Shown: one piece after another, positions 6,709 to 9,468 of the stretch
Layout: each line of letters begins with the position of its first letter
How positions within the stretch are numbered: position 1 is the stretch's first letter
Assembly: GCA_937997605.1 (NCBI GenBank)
Contig: CALLFD010000324.1
Span: 1 to 9,468 of the forward strand
DNA: 9,468 bases
Direction of reading: 5' to 3'
Origin: an uncultured Collinsella sp.
Lineage (GTDB): Bacteria > Actinomycetota > Coriobacteriia > Coriobacteriales > Coriobacteriaceae
Position numbers and translations under genes: made by a program
Notes under the pieces: generated by a model
What the model was told of the DNA's origin: nothing
The model's database searches: none
Seen by the model: only the letters and a program-made list of their open reading frames with translations

Positions 6709-7305
6709 CTACTTAGAGTAGAGCTCGACGATGAGCTGCTCGTTGATATCACCGCTGATCTGCTCACGCGTCGGCAGAGCGAGCACGTTACCAGACAGCT
6801 TCTCGATATCGACCTCGAGCCAGCCAGGGACCTCAAAGCGCTCGGAGGAAATCAGGGCCTCCTTGATGGGGAGGAGGTCACGGAACTTCTCGCCGACAGC
6901 GACGACGTCGCCGGCCTTGACGCGGTAGGACGGGATGTCCACGCGCTTGCCGTTCACGGTGAAGTGACCGTGACGGACGGACTGACGAGCCTCTTTGCGG
7001 GTGCGGGCGAAGCCAAGACGGAAGACGACGTTGTCGAGGCGAGACTCAAGAATGATCATGAGGTTCTCACCGGTGACGCCGTTCATCTTACGGGCCTTGT
7101 TGAAGTAGCCGTGGAACTGCTTCTCCAGAACGCCATAGATGAACTTGACCTTCTGCTTCTCGCGCAGCTGCATGCCGTACTCAGATTCCTTGCGACGGCG
7201 CTTGGGCTGACGGATAGATTCCTTCTTGCTGCTGTAACCGAGCTCAGCGGGATCGATCCCGAGCTGACGGCAGCGCTTAAGAACAGGAGTCCTGTCGATT
7301 GCCAT
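6709..7305 (-). CDS. rpsD: 30S ribosomal protein S4
   Basis: Primary 16S rRNA-binding protein that nucleates 30S assembly; in several bacteria it is also the autogenous repressor of this operon. 198 aa from ATG 7305, with AAAGGA upstream. The S4 RNA-binding domain covers about residues 88-136 (SRLDNVVFRLGFARTRKEAR, then HFTVNGKRVDIPSYRV). The N-terminus has a single Cys (12), so it is the zinc-free form rather than the four-cysteine type. rpsD sits between rpsK and rpoA as in Actinobacteria and enterobacteria; in Bacillus it is elsewhere. I did not find a clear S4-binding pseudoknot upstream of rpsM. Confidence 0.97.
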   Translation of the reverse strand: MAIDRTPVLKRCRQLGIDPAELGYSSKKESIRQPKRRRKESEYGMQLREKQKVKFIYGVLEKQFHGYFNKARKMNGVTGENLMIILESRLDNVVFRLGFARTRKEARQSVRHGHFTVNGKRVDIPSYRVKAGDVVAVGEKFRDLLPIKEALISSERFEVPGWLEVDIEKLSGNVLALPTREQISGDINEQLIVELYSK

Positions 7306-7324
7306 ATTGATACGATCCTTTCAG

Positions 7325-7729
7325 TTACACGCGGCGACGCTTCTTGGGGCGGCAGCCGTTGTGCGGAATGGGGGTCTTGTCCTGGATGCTCGAGACCTCG
7401 AGGCCAGCAGCCTGGAGGGAGCGGATGGCGGTCTCACGACCGGAGCCGGGGCCCTTGACGAAGACGGAAACCTTCTTCATACCGTGCTCCATGGCCTGCT
7501 TGGCAGCAGCCTCGGCAGCCATCTGGGCAGCGAACGGCGTGGACTTACGGGAGCCCTTGAAGCCCACCTGGCCAGCCGACTTCCAGGAAATGACGTTGCC
7601 CTGGGGATCGGTGATCGAAACGATCGTGTTGTTGAACGTAGAACGAATGTGAGCCTGGCCCACGGAAATGTTCTTACGGTCCGCGCGCTTCAGACGGGCA
7701 GCGCGAACGTTCTTCTTAGCAGTAGCCAT
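7325..7729 (-). CDS. rpsK: 30S ribosomal protein S11
   Basis: Small-subunit platform protein contacting 16S rRNA near the Shine-Dalgarno helix. 134 aa from ATG 7729, with AAGGAG ten bases upstream. The family signature is present: VKGPGSGRETAIRSLQAAGL (91-110) and the C-terminal PHNGCRPKKRRRV. The Asn in PHNGC is the residue that becomes isoaspartate in the E. coli protein. The N-terminus is basic and unstructured, as usual. It lies 19 bases before rpsD and 14 after rpsM, consistent with one transcript. Confidence 0.98.
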   Translation of the reverse strand: MATAKKNVRAARLKRADRKNISVGQAHIRSTFNNTIVSITDPQGNVISWKSAGQVGFKGSRKSTPFAAQMAAEAAAKQAMEHGMKKVSVFVKGPGSGRETAIRSLQAAGLEVSSIQDKTPIPHNGCRPKKRRRV

Positions 7730-7743
7730 CTATCTAGCGCTCC

Positions 7744-8118
7744 TTATTTCTTCTTCTTAGCACCGATCTGACGCTTCGGGCCCTTGCGGGTACGAGCGTT
7801 AGTGTGGGTGCGCTGGCCGCGGACCGGGAGGCCCTTGCGGTGACGAAGGCCGCGGTTGCAGCCGATGTCCATAAGGCGCTTGACGTTCTGGTTGCGCTCA
7901 CGGCGGAGGTCGCCCTCAACCATGATCTGGTTCTTATCGATATAATCGCGGATGGCGTTAACCTCATCCTCAGTGAGGTCCTTAACGCGCGTATCCACGT
8001 TAACGTTGCACTCGACGCAAATCTTCGTCGCAGTGGTGCGGCCGATGCCGTAAATGTAGGTCAGACCGATCTCAACGCGCTTCTCACGCGGGAGGTCGAC
8101 ACCATTAATACGGGCCAA
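7744..8118 (-). CDS. rpsM: 30S ribosomal protein S13 (TTG start)
   Basis: Head protein of the 30S subunit that contacts the P-site tRNA and bridges to the 50S subunit. 124 aa. The canonical N-terminus MARINGVDLPREKRVEIGLT is read from a TTG codon at 8118, with GAGAGGAG six bases upstream. No ATG or GTG fits that N-terminus, so TTG is very likely the true start. The helix-two-turn-helix segment (TYIYGIGRTTA, 20-30) and the basic C-terminal tail (RGQRTHTNARTRKGPKRQ, then KKKK) are complete. It begins 14 bases after the rpmJ stop. Confidence 0.97.
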   Translation of the reverse strand: MARINGVDLPREKRVEIGLTYIYGIGRTTATKICVECNVNVDTRVKDLTEDEVNAIRDYIDKNQIMVEGDLRRERNQNVKRLMDIGCNRGLRHRKGLPVRGQRTHTNARTRKGPKRQIGAKKKK

Positions 8119-8132
8119 CGTAGTCTCCTCTC

Positions 8133-8246
8133 TTAACCCTGACGCTGCTTATGACGGGGGTTCTCGCAAATGACGAGGACCTTGCCATGGCGCCTAATGA
8201 TTTTGCACTTATCGCACATCTTCTTGACCGAAGGACGTACCTTCAT
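8133..8246 (-). CDS. rpmJ: 50S ribosomal protein L36
   Basis: The smallest large-subunit protein, 37 aa, read directly on the minus strand from ATG 8246 to TAA 8133. It begins MKVRPSVKKMCDKCK. A complete zinc ribbon is present: Cys11, Cys14, Cys27 and His32 (CX2C...CX4H), so it is the zinc-binding paralogue. AAAGGAAG lies just upstream of the start. It sits between infA and rpsM as in most Gram-positives, preceded by an unusually long 150-base leader. Confidence 0.98.
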   Translation of the reverse strand: MKVRPSVKKMCDKCKIIRRHGKVLVICENPRHKQRQG

Positions 8247-8295
8247 CGTTCTTCCTTTCGGTAGCGCTCAAACTACTTCCCTACTATCTACTCGC

Positions 8296-8371
8296 CCAGC
8301 CGCAGGCGTTTAAAACTATGGCTGGTCTTCACACACAATCCGACCGTAGGTTGAGCTAAGCCTGCAGCCGG
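8296..8371 (-). promoter_or_regulatory. Candidate structured leader of rpmJ: long-range 12-bp stem
   Basis: In the minus-strand RNA, CCGGCUGCAGGC (8371-8360) can pair over 12 bp, ten Watson-Crick and two G-U, with GCCUGCGGCUGG (8307-8296), enclosing a 52-base loop. The loop holds CAGCC, an alternative partner for the GGCUG of the first arm, so two folds compete. It also holds a weak promoter-like TTGTGT-N17-TTTTAA. It lies in the 150-base infA-rpmJ gap, far longer than the 14-32-base gaps further down the operon. Function is inference; no known riboswitch class was recognised. Confidence 0.3.
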
Positions 8372-8396
8372 AAATGGAGTGCGTGTATGCGTGCCG

Positions 8397-8615
8397 CTAT
8401 TTGTAGCGATAGGTGATGCGGCCGCGGGTCAGGTCGTACGGGGAAAGCTCCACGACAACCCTGTCACCGGGGAGAATACGGATGTAATTCATTCGGATCT
8501 TGCCAGAAATGTTGCACAGAACCGAATGACCGTTCTCGAGCTCGACCTTAAACATGGCGTTGGGCAACGGTTCCTTTACCGTACCCTCGAGCTCAATTGC
8601 GTCTTCCTTCTTCAC
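8397..8615 (-). CDS. infA: Translation initiation factor IF-1
   Basis: Binds the 30S A site during initiation. A start at GTG 8615 gives exactly 72 aa, the usual IF-1 length, beginning MKKEDAIELEGTV. An in-frame TTG at 8621 would add two residues and is the alternative. The Shine-Dalgarno signal is weak (AGAGAAAG), so spacing does not settle the choice. The OB-fold core is complete: EPLPNAMFKVELENGH (15-30), NISGKIRMNYIRILPGD (35-51) and the C-terminal SPYDLTRGRITYRYK. It lies 98-104 bases after map and starts the alpha-operon gene run. A candidate promoter is at 8655-8683. Confidence 0.96.
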   Translation of the reverse strand: MKKEDAIELEGTVKEPLPNAMFKVELENGHSVLCNISGKIRMNYIRILPGDRVVVELSPYDLTRGRITYRYK

Positions 8616-8654
8616 AAGCAATCATCTTTCTCTAGAAAACGACAGCGATTGAGT

Positions 8655-8683
8655 ATTCTACAACACGTATGCACGCATCGTAA
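8655..8683 (-). promoter_or_regulatory. Candidate promoter for infA and the ribosomal operon
   Basis: On the minus strand TAGAAT (8660-8655) matches the -10 consensus at 5/6. It is preceded at 17 bases by TTACGA (8683-8678), a weak 3/6 -35. Initiation near 8648 would give a leader of about 33 bases before the infA GTG. It lies in the otherwise featureless map-infA gap. Read-through from map could also drive the operon, since I see no terminator there. Confidence 0.4.
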
Positions 8684-8719
8684 TAACTTCGTAATGGCTC
8701 CACAACTAAGTGGAACTTG

Positions 8720-9468
8720 TTACATTTCTCCGCCTTGGAGGGAGCACCAAGCACCTTGGGCATCCGTGGTGAGAATCACCGGACCATCATTGGTAATGGC
8801 GACGGTGTTCTCGTAGTGCGCGGCGGGCAGGTGATCGTTGGTCGTAACAATCCAACCGTCGGAGCCCGTGCTCACATGGTTGGAACCCATCGTAACCATC
8901 GGCTCGATGGCAATGACCATGCCGGCCTGGAGGCGAACGCCCCTCCCCTTCTTTCCATAGTTAGGAACGTTGGGGTCCTCGTGCATCACGCGGCCAATGC
9001 CATGGCCTACATAATCACGAAGCACACCGTAACCGTGAGACTCGGCGAGGGACTGAACGGCATAACCGACGTCCCCGATATGGTTACCGGGAACAGCCTG
9101 CTCGATGGCAGCCTTAAGGCAATCGCGCGTGACCTCGCACAAAGCCTTGGCTTCGGGCGTGGGGGTGCCGACGAAAAACGTCCAAGCGTTATCGCCGACC
9201 CAACCGTCGACAACGGCTCCCGTATCGATGGAGATGATATCGCCATCGCGCAGGATCATGTCGGGGTTGGGAATACCATGGACCACGGCATCGTTGATCG
9301 ATGCGCAAATGGTCCCCGGGAACCCACCGTAACCCTTAAAGGCCGGGGTGCCGCCATGCATGCGGATAATCTGCTCCGCGAGCTGATCGAGCTCAAAAGT
9401 CGAAACGCCGGGGCGCACCATGGCTCCAACGTGGCGGAGCGCCATCTTAGATAGCGCTCCTGCCTTCT
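8720..9468 (-). CDS. map: Methionine aminopeptidase type I, 5' end beyond the window
   Basis: Removes the N-terminal Met from nascent proteins. The frame stays open from an ATG at 9445 through KAGALSK to the window edge, and family N-termini extend about 15-20 residues further, so 9445 is probably an internal Met and the gene is cut by the edge. Numbering from that Met, all five metal ligands are visible: Asp74 (SIDTG), Asp85 (GDNAW), His148 (GHGIG), Glu181 (IEPM) and Glu212 (ENTVAI). The substrate-contacting His56 (VVHGIP) is also present. There is no SH3-type N-terminal zinc extension in the visible part. About a dozen residues (DAQGAWCSLQGGEM region) extend past the usual C-terminus. The adk-map-infA order is classic and would place adk just outside the window. 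Confidence 0.95.
   Translation of the reverse strand, partial: KAGALSKMALRHVGAMVRPGVSTFELDQLAEQIIRMHGGTPAFKGYGGFPGTICASINDAVVHGIPNPDMILRDGDIISIDTGAVVDGWVGDNAWTFFVGTPTPEAKALCEVTRDCLKAAIEQAVPGNHIGDVGYAVQSLAESHGYGVLRDYVGHGIGRVMHEDPNVPNYGKKGRGVRLQAGMVIAIEPMVTMGSNHVSTGSDGWIVTTNDHLPAAHYENTVAITNDGPVILTTDAQGAWCSLQGGEM

Noticed and set aside
8594..8625. Ten-codon ORF (MIACEEGRRN) overlapping the infA start
   Set aside because: GAGAAAG abuts the ATG with no spacing, and the frame overlaps infA; no evidence it is translated.
8697..8717. Small dyad TCCAC/GTGGA between map and infA as a terminator
   Set aside because: Only a 5-bp stem and no U-tract follows on the minus strand.
9445..9445. ATG 9445 as the true start of map
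   Set aside because: The frame continues upstream with KAGALSK, matching the conserved N-terminal helix of type I methionine aminopeptidases, so the real start lies outside the window.
8717..9454. A 245-codon open frame on the plus strand opposite map
   Set aside because: Antisense shadow: map has all five metal ligands intact in the other direction.
1..9468. Search for CRISPR, IS elements, tRNA/rRNA, toxin-antitoxin or defence genes
   Set aside because: No direct-repeat array, transposase-like frame, terminal inverted repeats, cloverleaf or defence motif was seen; the coding space is filled by recognised housekeeping genes and one glycosyltransferase.

Overview
The window looks like chromosomal housekeeping DNA from a high-GC Gram-positive anaerobe. 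The gene order infA-rpmJ-rpsM-rpsK-rpsD-rpoA-rplQ-truA, with rpsD inside the alpha operon, is the actinobacterial arrangement. The protein sequences, the frequent TTG/GTG starts and the class A PBP with a long Thr/Gly/Pro tail suggest Coriobacteriia (Collinsella or a relative). That placement is inference from family knowledge and was not searched.

Layout, left to right. (1) 160-2358, plus strand: a class A penicillin-binding protein followed by a strong intrinsic terminator. (2) 2548-2985, minus strand: the arginine repressor argR, convergent with the PBP gene and with its own hairpin terminator. (3) 2986-3117: a short control region with several palindromes. (4) 3118-4158, minus: a diverged, cysteine-rich family 2 glycosyltransferase. 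(5) 4320-5144, minus: truA. (6) 5187-5210: the intrinsic terminator of the ribosomal operon, with a near-consensus promoter for truA laid over the rplQ stop codon and the terminator. (7) 5237-8615, minus: rplQ, rpoA, rpsD, rpsK, rpsM, rpmJ and infA, tightly packed except for a 150-base leader between infA and rpmJ. (8) 8720-9468, minus: map, cut by the window edge so that its N-terminus is missing.

Working together: the minus-strand block supplies translation initiation (IF-1), 30S and 50S proteins, the RNA polymerase alpha subunit, N-terminal methionine removal and tRNA pseudouridylation. This is the usual co-transcribed growth-rate-linked set. The PBP, the glycosyltransferase and ArgR are independent neighbours with no visible functional link to it.

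I see no mobile element, CRISPR array, tRNA, rRNA, phage or defence gene, and no convincing new multi-gene system. The best second looks are the promoter nested in the rplQ terminator, the paired TTTCGAAA palindromes between the glycosyltransferase and argR, the cysteine-rich glycosyltransferase, and the long-range stem upstream of rpmJ. No stretch over 300 bases lacks a gene.
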